A stretch of 64,000 bases of DNA from Micrococcales bacterium 72-143 (GTDB lineage: Bacteria > Actinomycetota > Actinomycetes > Actinomycetales > Microbacteriaceae), in contig MKVM01000005.1 in the NCBI GenBank assembly GCA_001898835.1, positions 992,001 through 1,056,000 of the forward strand. Direction: 5' to 3'. Below, piece after piece: positions 8,350 through 16,956 of the stretch (position 1 is the stretch's first letter; the number at the start of each line of letters is the position of its first letter). Position numbers and translations under genes: made by a program. A model generated the notes under the pieces. The model was not told the origin of the DNA and did not search any database. It was given only the letters and a program-made list of their open reading frames with translations.

Positions 8350-8999
8350 CCGGCCGCCCCCACGAGGTGCGAGACGGCGAGCGGGGGCTCGGTCGCGGCG
8401 ACGACCTCCGCGACGCTCACCCCCGGCGCGGTCTCGACGAGCACGAGTCCGTCGGGGGTGACGTCGATGACGGCGAGGTCGGTGATGATGCGGTCCACGA
8501 CGCTGCGGCCGGTGAGCGGCAGCGAGCACGCGTCCACGATCTTCGCCGAGCCGTCCTTCGCGACGTGCTCCATGAGCACGATCACGCGCGCCGCCCCGTG
8601 CACGAGATCCATGGCGCCGCCCGGACCCTTCACCATCTTCCCGGGGATCATCCAGTTCGCGAGGTCGCCCGTCGCCGACACCTGCATCGCCCCGAGGACG
8701 GCCGCGTCGATCTTGCCGCCGCGGATCATGCCGAAGCTCGTCGCCGAGTCGAAGAACGCGGCGCCCGGCAGCACCGTGACGGTCTCCTTGCCGGCGTTGA
8801 TGAGGTCGGGGTCTACGGCGTCGTCCGTCGGGTACGGACCGACGCCGAGGATGCCGTTCTCCGACTGCAGCACGACCGTCACGCCGTCCGGCACGAAGTT
8901 CGGCACGAGGGTCGGCAGCCCGATGCCGAGGTTGACGTAGGAGCCGTCGGCCAGCTCGCGCGCCGCGCGGGCCGCCATCTCGTCGCGGGTGAGAGCCAT
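8346..8999 (-). CDS. 3-oxoacid CoA-transferase, subunit B
   Basis: 217 residues, with the SENGILG motif carrying the predicted catalytic Glu47 that forms the gamma-glutamyl-CoA thioester. The remaining signature ([24 protein letters not shown]) is characteristic of ScoB/PcaJ/AtoA proteins. It starts two bases after the subunit A stop and overlaps the thiolase start. It transfers CoA from an acyl-CoA (normally succinyl-CoA) to a 3-oxo acid together with subunit A. Confidence 0.92.
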   Translation of the reverse strand: MALTRDEMAARAARELADGSYVNLGIGLPTLVPNFVPDGVTVVLQSENGILGVGPYPTDDAVDPDLINAGKETVTVLPGAAFFDSATSFGMIRGGKIDAAVLGAMQVSATGDLANWMIPGKMVKGPGGAMDLVHGAARVIVLMEHVAKDGSAKIVDACSLPLTGRSVVDRIITDLAVIDVTPDGLVLVETAPGVSVAEVVAATEPPLAVSHLVGAAG

Positions 9000-9001
9000 G
9001 T

Positions 9002-9778
9002 CTACTTCCCTTCCGCCGCGGCGACCGTGCGCCGCTCGATGCGCTTCTCGATGTCGGGGCCCACCTCGACCACGCGGTGCACGAAGACCCCCGGCAGGTG
9101 GATCGCGTCGGGGTCGAGCTCGCCCGGCTCGACGAGCCGCTCGACCTGGGCGATGCAGACGCGCCCCGCCATCGCGGCGAGCGGGTTGAAGTTGCGCGCG
9201 GCCTTGTGGAAGACGAGGTTTCCGTGCCGGTCGCCGGCCGCGGCGTGCACGAGCGAGAAGTCGGTCGTGATGGCCTCCTCGAGCACGAACTCGCGGGGAA
9301 CGCCGTCGACCTCGAAGACGCGCACGTCCTTCGGCGGCGAGGCGACGGCCACTCCCCCGGCGCCGTCGTAGCGGCGCGGCAGGCCGCCCTCGGCCACCTG
9401 CGTGCCGACGCCCGTCTGCGTGTAGAACGCCGCGATCCCCGAGCCCCCGGCGCGCAGCTTCTCGGCGAGCGTGCCCTGCGGGGTCAGCTCGAGCTCGAGC
9501 TCGCCCGAGAGGAATTGCCGCTCGAACTCCCTGTTCTCGCCCACGTACGAGGAGGTCATCTTGCGGATGCGCTGCGCTCGCAGCAGGATGCCGAGGCCCC
9601 AGTCGTCGACGCCGCAGTTGTTGGAGACGATGGAGAGCTCGCGCGTGCCCTGCGCGAGCAGCGCCTCGATGAGGGCGATGGGGTTGCCCGAGAGGCCGAA
9701 GCCTCCCACGGCGAGGGACGCCCCGTCGGGGATGTCGGCCACCGCCTCGGCCGCGCTCGCGATCCGCTTGTCGATCAT
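9002..9778 (-). CDS. 3-oxoacid CoA-transferase, subunit A
   Basis: 258 residues, starting [13 protein letters not shown] with a GGAGG Shine-Dalgarno. The GGFGLSGNP block, the [12 protein letters not shown] block and [17 protein letters not shown]...[10 protein letters not shown] are hallmarks of ScoA/AtoD. Upstream in-frame codons back to 9919 have no ribosome site and run through the regulator's promoter, so they are excluded. First gene of the operon and divergent from the IclR regulator. Confidence 0.92.
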   Translation of the reverse strand: MIDKRIASAAEAVADIPDGASLAVGGFGLSGNPIALIEALLAQGTRELSIVSNNCGVDDWGLGILLRAQRIRKMTSSYVGENREFERQFLSGELELELTPQGTLAEKLRAGGSGIAAFYTQTGVGTQVAEGGLPRRYDGAGGVAVASPPKDVRVFEVDGVPREFVLEEAITTDFSLVHAAAGDRHGNLVFHKAARNFNPLAAMAGRVCIAQVERLVEPGELDPDAIHLPGVFVHRVVEVGPDIEKRIERRTVAAAEGK

Positions 9779-9879
9779 CGTCGATCCTCCGCCGTCTGGT
9801 TCGGGTGCTGGGCCATCCTGCGCCGGACGTCCGATCCCGCGAAGCGCGGCCTTGCCATGTGGAACCGGATGCGCGTAGC

Positions 9880-9894
9880 GTCCACATCGTGGAC
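9880..9894. promoter_or_regulatory. Candidate IclR operator
   Basis: Perfect GTCCAC-ATC-GTGGAC palindrome in the divergent control region, with the half-site TCCACATCG repeated at 9912-9920. It lies just ahead of the regulator's start, as expected for autoregulation. Binding by the neighbouring IclR protein is inferred. Confidence 0.6.
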
Positions 9895-9906
9895 GTTTCG
9901 GAGGCC

Positions 9907-10704
9907 ATGGTGTCCACATCGGCGAGTGCCGGCGGCACCCAGGCGGTCGCGCGTGCGGCGCAGCTGCTCAAGCTCGTCGCCCGCACGGCCGACGGCGTGC
10001 GGGTCTCCGAGCTCGCCGCCGCGGCATCCCTCACCCGCCCCACCGTCCACCGGCTGCTCACGGCGCTCCGGCGCGAGGGGCTCGTCGACCGCGACGAGGA
10101 GACCGGGCTGTGGGTTCCCGGCCCCGAGCTCTACCTCATGGGCACGGCGGCCGCCGCCCGCTACGACGTCGCCGACCTCGCCCGCGACATCGTGCGCTCC
10201 CTCGCGGCCGTCACCGAGGAGAGCGCGTTCTTCTCGGTGCGCCAGGGGGATGAGACGGTGTGCCTCGTGCGGGAGGACGGGAGCTTCCCCATCCGCTCCT
10301 TCGTGCTCTCGGAGGGCGTGCGCTTCCCGCTCGGGGTCGCGTCGGCGGGGCTCGCGATCCTCGCGTTCCTGCCCCCCGCGGAGGTCGACGCCTACCTCGC
10401 CCGGCATCCGGAGCTGCCCGAGCGCTGGGGCGCCGCCCACGGCGAGAGGCGACTGCGCAACCGGCTCGCCGAGACACAGGAGCACGGCTACGCCCTCAAC
10501 CCCGGCCTCATCGTCGAGGGCAGCTACGGCCTCGGCGCTGCGGTGTTCACGCGGGCCGGCCACCCGCAATGGGCGCTCAGCCTGACGGGGGTGCAGTTCC
10601 GCTTCACGCCGGAGCGCACCCGCAAGCTCGGCCGCATCCTCCTCTCCCACGCCCACCAGCTCACCGCCCGCATCGCCGCGAGCGGCCGCGGCGCCTGGCG
10701 GTGA
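9907..10704 (+). CDS. IclR-family transcriptional regulator
   Basis: About 265 residues. The winged helix is at roughly 10-65 ([11 protein letters not shown]..., [28 protein letters not shown]), and the effector-binding IclR domain covers the rest ([21 protein letters not shown]). Start choice is uncertain: ATG 9907 has GGAGG only two bases upstream, while the next codon GTG 9910 has a better 5-nt spacing. Divergent from the CoA-transferase/thiolase operon, which it probably controls in response to the pathway acid. Confidence 0.9.
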   Translation: MVSTSASAGGTQAVARAAQLLKLVARTADGVRVSELAAAASLTRPTVHRLLTALRREGLVDRDEETGLWVPGPELYLMGTAAAARYDVADLARDIVRSLAAVTEESAFFSVRQGDETVCLVREDGSFPIRSFVLSEGVRFPLGVASAGLAILAFLPPAEVDAYLARHPELPERWGAAHGERRLRNRLAETQEHGYALNPGLIVEGSYGLGAAVFTRAGHPQWALSLTGVQFRFTPERTRKLGRILLSHAHQLTARIAASGRGAWR

Positions 10705-11664
10705 CTACTGCGCCCAGAGCTCGAGCGACTCCCACTCCTCCGGGAACCCCGCGTTCGCCAACGACCCCTGCGGCAGGTCAGGGAATGTCCGAAGATGCCG
10801 AATCAGCTCACGTTTCCAGTCCGCACCCCAAGGCGTGCGATCCAGGCACCAGACAAGGAAGGCGATCGGCGCGTAGACCTTCACCCTAGCCACGCCATCG
10901 AGGTCGGCTAGATGATCCAGTCGGGGAATCTCGCCCTCCCGCGGCCTGCTGGCGATGGTGATGAGAGTTCGGTTCCATAGCCGCGCGTGATGCGCACAGA
11001 AGTTCCTCACGCCGTTCAGTGAATTGATCCACGATTCGAATGCTCGGGGCCGCGCCAGTCCAAAATCGCCGGCGATCTGGCGGCGCAGGTCGGTCGGGAG
11101 GCCATGGATCAGCCTGACCGCTTGGCCGAACTCGAGGATCTCGATGGCCGTCCAAATCGGGAGGCGGCTCTCGTATTTGTGCTCGAACCACTTGACGAAC
11201 GCCTCGTTCTTGGACTCTCTCAGCCGCTTCTCGTATTTCTCGAGCCACTCGTCGTAGGGACTGGGCGACCCGTCGACGAACGCTTGCGCGAGCAGCTCAG
11301 GTCGGTGGTGAATGAACGGATCGATCATCCCCGCACGGTATGCGAGGGACGTCCGTAGGCTCATCTCGAACTGCTCGAGCCCGTCGAGAAGCAAGAGGCG
11401 CAGCCCGCGATCGAAGCGCCAGAGCGCAACGACCTGCTCGAAGGTAGATCCCTCGACATAGCTGTTCAACCGTTGATCGTGCCCGTCGGGACCTGCCTCA
11501 TCGATCGGTCGGAAGGAGTGTAAATAGCCCGTCAGCCTGTAATACCCGATGTGACGAAGCAGTTCGGCCGCAGCCGCGACATCAGGAACATGCAGGCCAC
11601 GCTCGATGAGCTTGCCGACCTGACGCTCATAGCTCAGGTGCGGTTTCGCGTACGGCTCGGGCAT
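10705..11664 (-). CDS. Abi_2 (AbiD/AbiF-like) HEPN abortive-infection protein
   Basis: 319 residues. The family pattern is clear: LRHIGYYRLTGYLHSFR near 37-52, LWRFDRGLRLLLLDGLEQFEMSLRT at 81-105, and the HEPN ribonuclease motif R-x4-H as RNFCAHHARLWN with Arg220 and His225. Abi_2 proteins act as phage-triggered RNases in abortive infection. The gene has visibly lower G+C than its neighbours, convergently abuts the IclR stop with no spacer, and is preceded by a compact set of hairpins. No Shine-Dalgarno precedes the ATG. A TTG at 11682 is an alternative start. Confidence 0.85.
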   Translation of the reverse strand: MPEPYAKPHLSYERQVGKLIERGLHVPDVAAAAELLRHIGYYRLTGYLHSFRPIDEAGPDGHDQRLNSYVEGSTFEQVVALWRFDRGLRLLLLDGLEQFEMSLRTSLAYRAGMIDPFIHHRPELLAQAFVDGSPSPYDEWLEKYEKRLRESKNEAFVKWFEHKYESRLPIWTAIEILEFGQAVRLIHGLPTDLRRQIAGDFGLARPRAFESWINSLNGVRNFCAHHARLWNRTLITIASRPREGEIPRLDHLADLDGVARVKVYAPIAFLVWCLDRTPWGADWKRELIRHLRTFPDLPQGSLANAGFPEEWESLELWAQ

Positions 11665-11770
11665 GCGCTTAATCAACCACAAAGAAAACCAGCCCGGGGC
11701 TCGAGCTAACTCGAGCCGGGCGGGCTGGTCGTGACACCTTCACGATAGCAAGCCCGTGCGACATCGGGCT
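11665..11770 (-). ncRNA. Candidate structured RNA / terminator upstream of the Abi gene
   Basis: Three inverted repeats follow each other. AGCCCG-N8-CGGGCT is at 11751-11770, TCGTGA-N5-TCACGA at 11729-11745, and a long GC-rich stem with a CTCGAG-N4-CTCGAG core at 11688-11729. Read on the minus strand, the last stem is followed by GGTTTTCTTTGT, as in an intrinsic terminator, 24 bases before the Abi ATG. The order RNA, terminator, toxin resembles type III toxin-antitoxin loci. The transcript itself is inferred, and the hairpins could instead be a simple terminator or attenuator. Confidence 0.5.
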
Positions 11771-11823
11771 AGTGATTACGTCGGCCGCGCATGGTCCGAC
11801 ATGACTCGCGAGACAATGCCGAT

Positions 11824-12600
11824 GTGTCAAACGACTCCCGCCCCGCCATACTCCTCCTCATCGCGATCGGGGCGCTCACCGGGCTCGTCTCGGGGCTCTT
11901 CGGCGTGGGTGGCGGGGTCGTCATCGTGCCGGCGCTCGTCGCCGCGTTCCGCATGGACCAGCGGCGCGCCGCCGCGACCTCCCTCGTCGCCCTGCTCCCC
12001 ATCTCGGTCGCCGGCACCGTCACCTATGCGATCAGCGGGCAGGTGCACTGGCTCGCCGCCCTGCTGCTCGCGGTCGGCAGCGTCGTCGGGTCGCCGATCG
12101 GCGTGCGGCTGCTGCACCGCATCTCGGACCGCGCGCTCCCGTGGATCTTCGTCGGCTTCATCGCCGTCGTCATCGTGTCGCTGCTGCTCTCGCCGCCCTC
12201 GCGCGACGGCGAGATCGTCCTCACCTGGTGGTCGGGGGCGGCGCTCGTCGGCATCGGCCTCGCTGCCGGCATCCTCTCCGGGCTCGTCGGGGTGGGCGGC
12301 GGGGTCGTCGCAGTGCCGGGTCTCGAGGTGCTGGTCGGCGCCGGCGACCTGCTCGCTCGCGGCACCTCGCTCGCCATGATGATCCCGACCACCGTCGCGG
12401 GCATCCTCACCCACCGCAAACGCCTCGACGTCGACCTGCGCTCGGGGCTCGTGCTGGGTGCGGCCGCGGTCGTCGTCACCCCGTTCGGCTCGTGGCTCGC
12501 GCACCTGCTGGACCCGCGCGCCGGCTCGATCCTGTTCGCCGTGTTCCTCGTCGCGGTGTGCGTCGTGGTCGTGCTGCGGGCGCGTCCGCCACGGCCGTAG
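11824..12600 (+). CDS. TauE/SafE-family sulfite/anion exporter
   Basis: About 258 residues from GTG 11824 (269 if ATG 11791 is used; the later start removes a polar leader and places the first helix at the N-terminus). Two internally repeated halves carry the TauE/SafE signature: GLVSGLFGVGGGVVIVPAL and GILSGLVGVGGGVVAVPGL. About eight membrane helices are visible. Members move sulfite, sulfoacetate or related anions across the membrane. The substrate here is unknown, and the gene stands alone. Confidence 0.88.
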   Translation: MSNDSRPAILLLIAIGALTGLVSGLFGVGGGVVIVPALVAAFRMDQRRAAATSLVALLPISVAGTVTYAISGQVHWLAALLLAVGSVVGSPIGVRLLHRISDRALPWIFVGFIAVVIVSLLLSPPSRDGEIVLTWWSGAALVGIGLAAGILSGLVGVGGGVVAVPGLEVLVGAGDLLARGTSLAMMIPTTVAGILTHRKRLDVDLRSGLVLGAAAVVVTPFGSWLAHLLDPRAGSILFAVFLVAVCVVVVLRARPPRP

Positions 12601-12672
12601 CCGCGACGTGGACGGGGCCGCGTCCGGTGCGCGCGGGCGCCTCACGCGAGCCCCCGCGGCTACGCTCGCAGC

Positions 12673-13035
12673 ATGCCCTTCGCGCTCGACGCCGCCCTCG
12701 CCGCGGCGGACGCGGCTGCCGGCACGGCATCCGCCGTCGCGCCGTTCGTGGTGCTCGCGTTCATGGCGGTGATCGCGGTCGCGGCCATCCTGTGGTCGCG
12801 CGCGCGGAGGCGGCGCGCGGGCGACCCCGCCGCGGAGAGCGCTCGGGGCGAGGAGGTGCGCGTGCTGTGGGGGCTGCACGTGCCCGGCACCCCGGTGCAG
12901 CGGATGGCGAAGTCGCTCGCCGTGGGCTTCATCGCGATCGACCCGGAGGAGACCTCCCAGCTCGTCCGCTCGACCGACGGCGGCGCCACCTGGCACGTCG
13001 TGCCCCGCGAGCAGTGGAGGGATGCGCCGGAGTAG
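12673..13035 (+). CDS. Single-pass membrane protein of unknown function (120 aa)
   Basis: An Ala-rich N-terminus and one hydrophobic helix (about 22-43) are followed by a RARRRR stop-transfer cluster. The soluble C-terminal domain contains WGLHVPGTPVQRMAKSLAVGFIAIDPEE and ends DGGATWHVVPREQW. No family is recognised. The positive cluster after the helix predicts a cytoplasmic C-terminus. It is followed after 3 nt by the convergent MerR gene stop. Confidence 0.7.
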   Translation: MPFALDAALAAADAAAGTASAVAPFVVLAFMAVIAVAAILWSRARRRRAGDPAAESARGEEVRVLWGLHVPGTPVQRMAKSLAVGFIAIDPEETSQLVRSTDGGATWHVVPREQWRDAPE

Positions 13036-13038
13036 CGC

Positions 13039-13533
13039 TCAGTCCGCCTGACCGGGTCGACTGCTGAGGTCGGGGCCGCCGTAGCTGCGGATCTTGTACT
13101 CCGTGGCTTCGAGGGCGAGGGTCAGCTCGCGCAGTTGCCGGGTGATCCGGTCGCGTTGGTCGAGCATGATGCGGCGTCGTTCCGCGATCGTCGTGTCACC
13201 CTGCTCGACGAGGCGGATGTAGCGTTTGAGGTCCTGCATCGTCATGCCGGAGACGCGCATCCGGGTGAGGAAGACGAGGCGGCGCAGGTCGCCGGCCGCA
13301 TACTCGCGGTAGCCCGACCCGTTGCGCGCGGGACGCACGAGGCCCTCGTTCTCGTAGTAGCGGAGCGTGTGGGGCGAGAGCTTGACCAGGGCGGCCGCCT
13401 CCCGCACCCCCAGCGGCGGGTCGGACTCCTCGATCGTGGAGTCGTCCAACAGCTGGTGGAGAGCGTCGATCGTCGCCGCGGACGGCGCCTCCGGTGTCGT
13501 CAGGAGCTGCGCGATGAGGGCTTCCGTGGTCAT
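13039..13533 (-). CDS. MerR-family transcriptional regulator
   Basis: 164 residues. An unusual 38-residue N-terminal extension precedes the MerR DNA-binding domain (PLGVREAAALVKLSPHTLRYYENEGLVRPARNGSGYREY). A coiled-coil dimerisation helix follows (LDQRDRITRQLRELTLALEATEYKI). There is no cysteine metal-binding cluster, so it is a non-metal member, often linked to an oxidoreductase. The SDR gene lies directly upstream on the same strand (18-nt gap) and its promoter contains a perfect 18-bp palindrome. Autoregulation with the SDR is inferred. Confidence 0.9.
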   Translation of the reverse strand: MTTEALIAQLLTTPEAPSAATIDALHQLLDDSTIEESDPPLGVREAAALVKLSPHTLRYYENEGLVRPARNGSGYREYAAGDLRRLVFLTRMRVSGMTMQDLKRYIRLVEQGDTTIAERRRIMLDQRDRITRQLRELTLALEATEYKIRSYGGPDLSSRPGQAD

Positions 13534-13551
13534 GGTCGCATCGTACGTTCG

Positions 13552-14424
13552 TCAGAACGCGCGCCGGGAGGGGGCGGCGTCCGGGAAGTCCGCCGACTCG
13601 CCGACCTCCGCCCAGGCGCGCAGCTCCGTGAGGCTGTCCCGGTAGGCGGCGGCCAGGCTGCGCACCGCCTCGGCACCCACGGGGAGGCGCAACGGAGCGC
13701 TCGGCGCCTCCAGCACGCTCCGGATGACGTCCGCGGCGCGTGCGGGGTCGCCTTCCTGCACGCCGTCCGCGGCGCGCATCTCGGTGCGAACGGCGCCGAG
13801 CACCTCGTCGTACGCGGGGTTGCGGGCCGCGGCGCGCAGCACCGTGTCCGCGTTGAACTCCGTGCGGAAGCGGCTCGGCTCCACGATGAGCACACGGATA
13901 CCCCACGAGCGGACCTCCCCGGCCAGCGCCTCCGACCACCCCTCGAGGGCGAACTTGCCCGCCGAGTAGCTGCCGACGGCGGGGAACGACCGGCGCCCGC
14001 CCTGGCTGCTCATCTGCACGATCCATCCGGAGCCCGCCTCGCGCATGGCGGGTAGCGCCGCCCTCACGTACGCGGCGGGACCGAACAGATGCTGGGCGAG
14101 CATGTCGCGCAGCTGCTCGTCGGTGACCTCCTCGGCGGCGCCCACCTGACCGACGCCGGCGTTGTTGACCAGCACGTCCACCCGCCCGAAGGCGCTCATC
14201 GCCTCCTCGACCACGGCGGCCGCCCGATCCGTGTCCCGAACGTCGTGCCGAATCGTGAGCAGGCGATCGCCGTAGCGTGCCCGAAGGTCGTCGAAGCGGT
14301 CGAGTCGCCGGGCCGTGCCGACGACCTGCTCGCCGGCCGACAGTGCGGCCTCCGCCAGGGACCGGCCGAGCCCGGAGGTCGCGCCGGTGATGATCCACGT
14401 TCTCGTGTTGCGTGCTGTTCTCAT
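13552..14424 (-). CDS. SDR-family oxidoreductase
   Basis: About 290 residues. The TGATSGLG cofactor motif is near residue 14, NNAG near residue 83, and the catalytic S...Y-x3-K is MSSQ...YSAGK. The region following (EGWSEALAGEVRSWGIRV, VEPSRFRTEF) is typical of classical SDRs. The start at ATG 14424 is preferred because the upstream ATG at 14442 would lie inside an 18-bp palindrome that looks like the promoter operator. The MerR gene follows on the same strand. Confidence 0.9.
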   Translation of the reverse strand: MRTARNTRTWIITGATSGLGRSLAEAALSAGEQVVGTARRLDRFDDLRARYGDRLLTIRHDVRDTDRAAAVVEEAMSAFGRVDVLVNNAGVGQVGAAEEVTDEQLRDMLAQHLFGPAAYVRAALPAMREAGSGWIVQMSSQGGRRSFPAVGSYSAGKFALEGWSEALAGEVRSWGIRVLIVEPSRFRTEFNADTVLRAAARNPAYDEVLGAVRTEMRAADGVQEGDPARAADVIRSVLEAPSAPLRLPVGAEAVRSLAAAYRDSLTELRAWAEVGESADFPDAAPSRRAF

Positions 14425-14440
14425 GGCCACGACGGTAGAC

Positions 14441-14458
14441 ATTCGAGCGCGCTCGAAT
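14441..14458. promoter_or_regulatory. Perfect 18-bp palindrome in a MerR-type promoter
   Basis: ATTCGAGCGCGCTCGAAT. On the minus strand it sits between a TTGCAT (-35-like) and a TACCGT (-10-like) element separated by 19 bp. That long spacing is the hallmark of MerR-activated promoters. It drives the SDR-MerR unit. Confidence 0.6.
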
Positions 14459-14552
14459 GCAAACCCGGGTCGTCGGTGAAGCCGCCGACCGCCTCCGCCG
14501 CGCTGCTGAACCCCGGGCGCACCGCGGCGCGTGCGCGGTGCGGGAACCCGGC

Positions 14553-16256
14553 CTAGTCGCGCCGGCGGAACGTGAACGCGACGTGCAGCAGGGGGACGAC
14601 GGATGCGGCCATGAGCACCCAGCCGAGCACCTCGTCCGCGCGCACCAGCAGCACCCCGGTGAACAGCATCGCCGCGAACACGATCGCGGAGATCAGCCGC
14701 GCCAGCATGCGCTCGAGGGAGGCGAGGCGCCGCTCCACCCCGGGCGCGCGCACCGCGAGCTGCCCACGGTCGATGCGGGTCGCCAGCTCGTCGAGCCGCT
14801 GCGGCAGGCGCGCGATCGTCGTGGCATAGCCGAGGGCCCGCTGCCCGAGCTCGCGGACGTCCAGGCGCGAGCCGCTCAGCACGGCACGTGCGAAGGGGTC
14901 AACCGCATCCCACATGTTGAAGTCGCGGTTGAGCGCGCTCGTGACGCCCGAGATGAGCGAGATCGTGCGGATGAGCAGCAGGAAGTTCTCGGGCAGCTGG
15001 AACGGCAGCGAGCGGATGGTGTCGCCGAACTGCCGCGCGAACGCCTCCAGCTCGCGTGGGTCGAGCTCCCGCAGCTCGGCCACGCCCATGCCGCCGAAGC
15101 GGTCGAACGATGCCGTCATCGCGCGCTCCAGCTCCTCGGTGTCCGCGCTCGGGAGCAGCACGCCGAGGCGCTCGAGGGAGGCGACGAGGGCGCGTCCGTC
15201 CCGGGCGACGACCGCGAGGATGAACTCGCGCAGCCGCGCGCGCAGGGCGCCTCCGATCTCGCCCATCATCCCGAAGTCGACGAAGGTGAGCCGCCAGCCC
15301 TCCCCCGTCCCCGGTGCGCCCGGCGTGACGAAGATGTTGCCCGGATGCGGGTCGGCGTGGAAGAAGCCCGCGACGAAGATCTGCTGGAAGGTCGCGCGGG
15401 CCAGCTCCTGCGCCACCTCCGCGGGGTCGATGCCGGCCGCGGTCAGGGCCGCGACATCGGTGATCTTGATGGCCGTCACGTCGGAGAGGGTGAGCACGCG
15501 GAGGGAAGTGCGGTCCCAGACGACGGCGGGCGCCTCGATCCGTGGGTCGTCCGCGAAGTCCGCGGCGAAGCGCTCGGCGTTGCCCGCCTCGTTCAGGTAG
15601 TCGATCTCGGCGAGGCTCGTGGTGGCGAACTCCTCCACGAGGGCGGGCGCGTCGACCCGCGACGACACGAGCCGCACCCGCGCGAGCCAGCGACCCACCC
15701 GCCGTAGCGCGGCGAGGTCGACGCCCACCACCTCCTCGATGCCGGGGCGCTGCACCTTGACGACGACGTCCTCGAATCCCACGTCGGCGGCGATCCCCGG
15801 GGAGAGGCGGGCGCGGTGCGCCTGACCGAGGGATGCCGCGGCGATCGGCACGGGCTCGAACGACGCGTACGCCACGTCGAGCGGGATGCCGAGCTCGGCC
15901 TCCGCCTGCACACGGATGCGGTCGAACGGCTCGGCGGCCACCTCGTCCTGCAGCCCCTCGAGCTCCTTCGTGATCTCGGGCGGCAGCACGTCCAGCCGGG
16001 AGGAGAGGAACTGGCCCACCTTGATCATGAGTCCGCCGAGCTCGACCGCGAGGCCGTGGAAGCGACGGGCGAGACGCTGGAGCCGCCGCGCCCGCCCCCG
16101 CTCGGCGAGGCCGGCCAGCCCGATGCGCGGCAGCACGAGCTCGAACCACCACGCCTGCACGAACGCGCGCGCCGCGAAGCGCATGATGCGGCGGTAGCGC
16201 GTGCGGAGGCCGCGCCCGTCCGCGGTCGCGGGCGGGCCGGCGCCCGGCTGCGGCAT
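14553..16256 (-). CDS. ABC1/UbiB-family atypical kinase (AarF-like)
   Basis: 567 residues. The ABC1 hallmark KxGQ motif appears as GLMIKVGQFLSSR. It is followed by AAASLGQAHRA (the Ala-rich loop replacing the P-loop), VVVKVQRPG (Lys), FHADPHPGNIF (catalytic loop) and VDFGMMG (DFG). Two hydrophobic helices at the C-terminus anchor it in the membrane. Family members act as ATPases or kinases in isoprenoid-quinone and lipid pathways. It begins 4 nt after the PadR stop, so the two form an operon. Confidence 0.9.
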   Translation of the reverse strand: MPQPGAGPPATADGRGLRTRYRRIMRFAARAFVQAWWFELVLPRIGLAGLAERGRARRLQRLARRFHGLAVELGGLMIKVGQFLSSRLDVLPPEITKELEGLQDEVAAEPFDRIRVQAEAELGIPLDVAYASFEPVPIAAASLGQAHRARLSPGIAADVGFEDVVVKVQRPGIEEVVGVDLAALRRVGRWLARVRLVSSRVDAPALVEEFATTSLAEIDYLNEAGNAERFAADFADDPRIEAPAVVWDRTSLRVLTLSDVTAIKITDVAALTAAGIDPAEVAQELARATFQQIFVAGFFHADPHPGNIFVTPGAPGTGEGWRLTFVDFGMMGEIGGALRARLREFILAVVARDGRALVASLERLGVLLPSADTEELERAMTASFDRFGGMGVAELRELDPRELEAFARQFGDTIRSLPFQLPENFLLLIRTISLISGVTSALNRDFNMWDAVDPFARAVLSGSRLDVRELGQRALGYATTIARLPQRLDELATRIDRGQLAVRAPGVERRLASLERMLARLISAIVFAAMLFTGVLLVRADEVLGWVLMAASVVPLLHVAFTFRRRD

Positions 16257-16260
16257 CCGC

Positions 16261-16779
16261 TCAGTCCTCGGCGAGGACCGCGTAGAGCCTGCGCCGCGCC
16301 TCGTCGATGATCGCGACGGCCCGCTCCGTCTGCTCGGGCGTGCCGTGCTGCGCCACCTGCCCCGCCGCCTGCGCGAGCGCCACGCCCGCCTTCGGCAGCG
16401 CGAGGTTGCGTTCGGCGCGGGCCCGCGCGGACTCCCCCACCTCGGGAGCCTCCGCCGCCTCGGCGGCCTCGCGCCCGGCATCCGTGAGCGCGTAGACCTT
16501 GCGCTCACCCGTCTGCTTCGCGCTCGCGAGCTTCTCGTCGACGAGCAGCTGCAGGTTCGGGTAGACGGTTCCGGCGCTCGGCGACCACGCCCCCTGCGTG
16601 CGCGCCTCGATGGCACGGATCACCTCGTAGCCGTTCTTCGGCCCGTCGAGCAGCTCGACGAGGATCGCGGCGCGGATGTCGCCCGGCCCCCCACGCCGCC
16701 CGATGCCGGCGGCGAAGGTCTCACGGATGCCGTCGACGGCCTCCCAGAGGTCGAACCCGTTCGGAGCTGATGCGCGCAT
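16261..16779 (-). CDS. PadR-family transcriptional regulator
   Basis: 172 residues. The PadR winged helix spans about 33-103 (DIRAAILVELLDGPKNGYEVIRAIEARTQGAWSPSAGTVYPNLQLLVDEKL). The helical C-terminal dimerisation arm is typical of the Vir_act_alpha_C type. It is transcribed with, and immediately upstream of, the UbiB-like kinase, so it probably autoregulates that operon. The 177-bp gap upstream shows no further gene. Confidence 0.9.
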   Translation of the reverse strand: MRASAPNGFDLWEAVDGIRETFAAGIGRRGGPGDIRAAILVELLDGPKNGYEVIRAIEARTQGAWSPSAGTVYPNLQLLVDEKLASAKQTGERKVYALTDAGREAAEAAEAPEVGESARARAERNLALPKAGVALAQAAGQVAQHGTPEQTERAVAIIDEARRRLYAVLAED

Positions 16780-16956
16780 GTCGGAATCCTCTCGGCGATG
16801 GGGTCAGGCTACGCCCCCGACCTGTGCCCGAGCCTGCGCCGAAGGCGGACCTCCCCGGCGCTGTCGATGCGCGCCCGGGAAGACGTACTTCGCGAGCGAG
16901 CACCCGGCGAGCGCGGCGAGCGCCGCGGCGCCCGCCACGGGCGGTCATCGAACGTG

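Noticed and set aside
5740-8940. Very long plus-strand open frame across the van and thiolase genes
   Set aside because: Composition is Arg/Ala/Pro-rich shadow of the high-GC opposite strand, and it crosses clear genes on the minus strand.
2755-9778. vanX hidden in a neighbouring gene
   Set aside because: All genes around the van operon have other clear family assignments and none has the VanX zinc motif.
16780-16956. Small gene between PadR and the dehydrogenase
   Set aside because: Frames here are Arg/Gly-rich shadows without ribosome sites.
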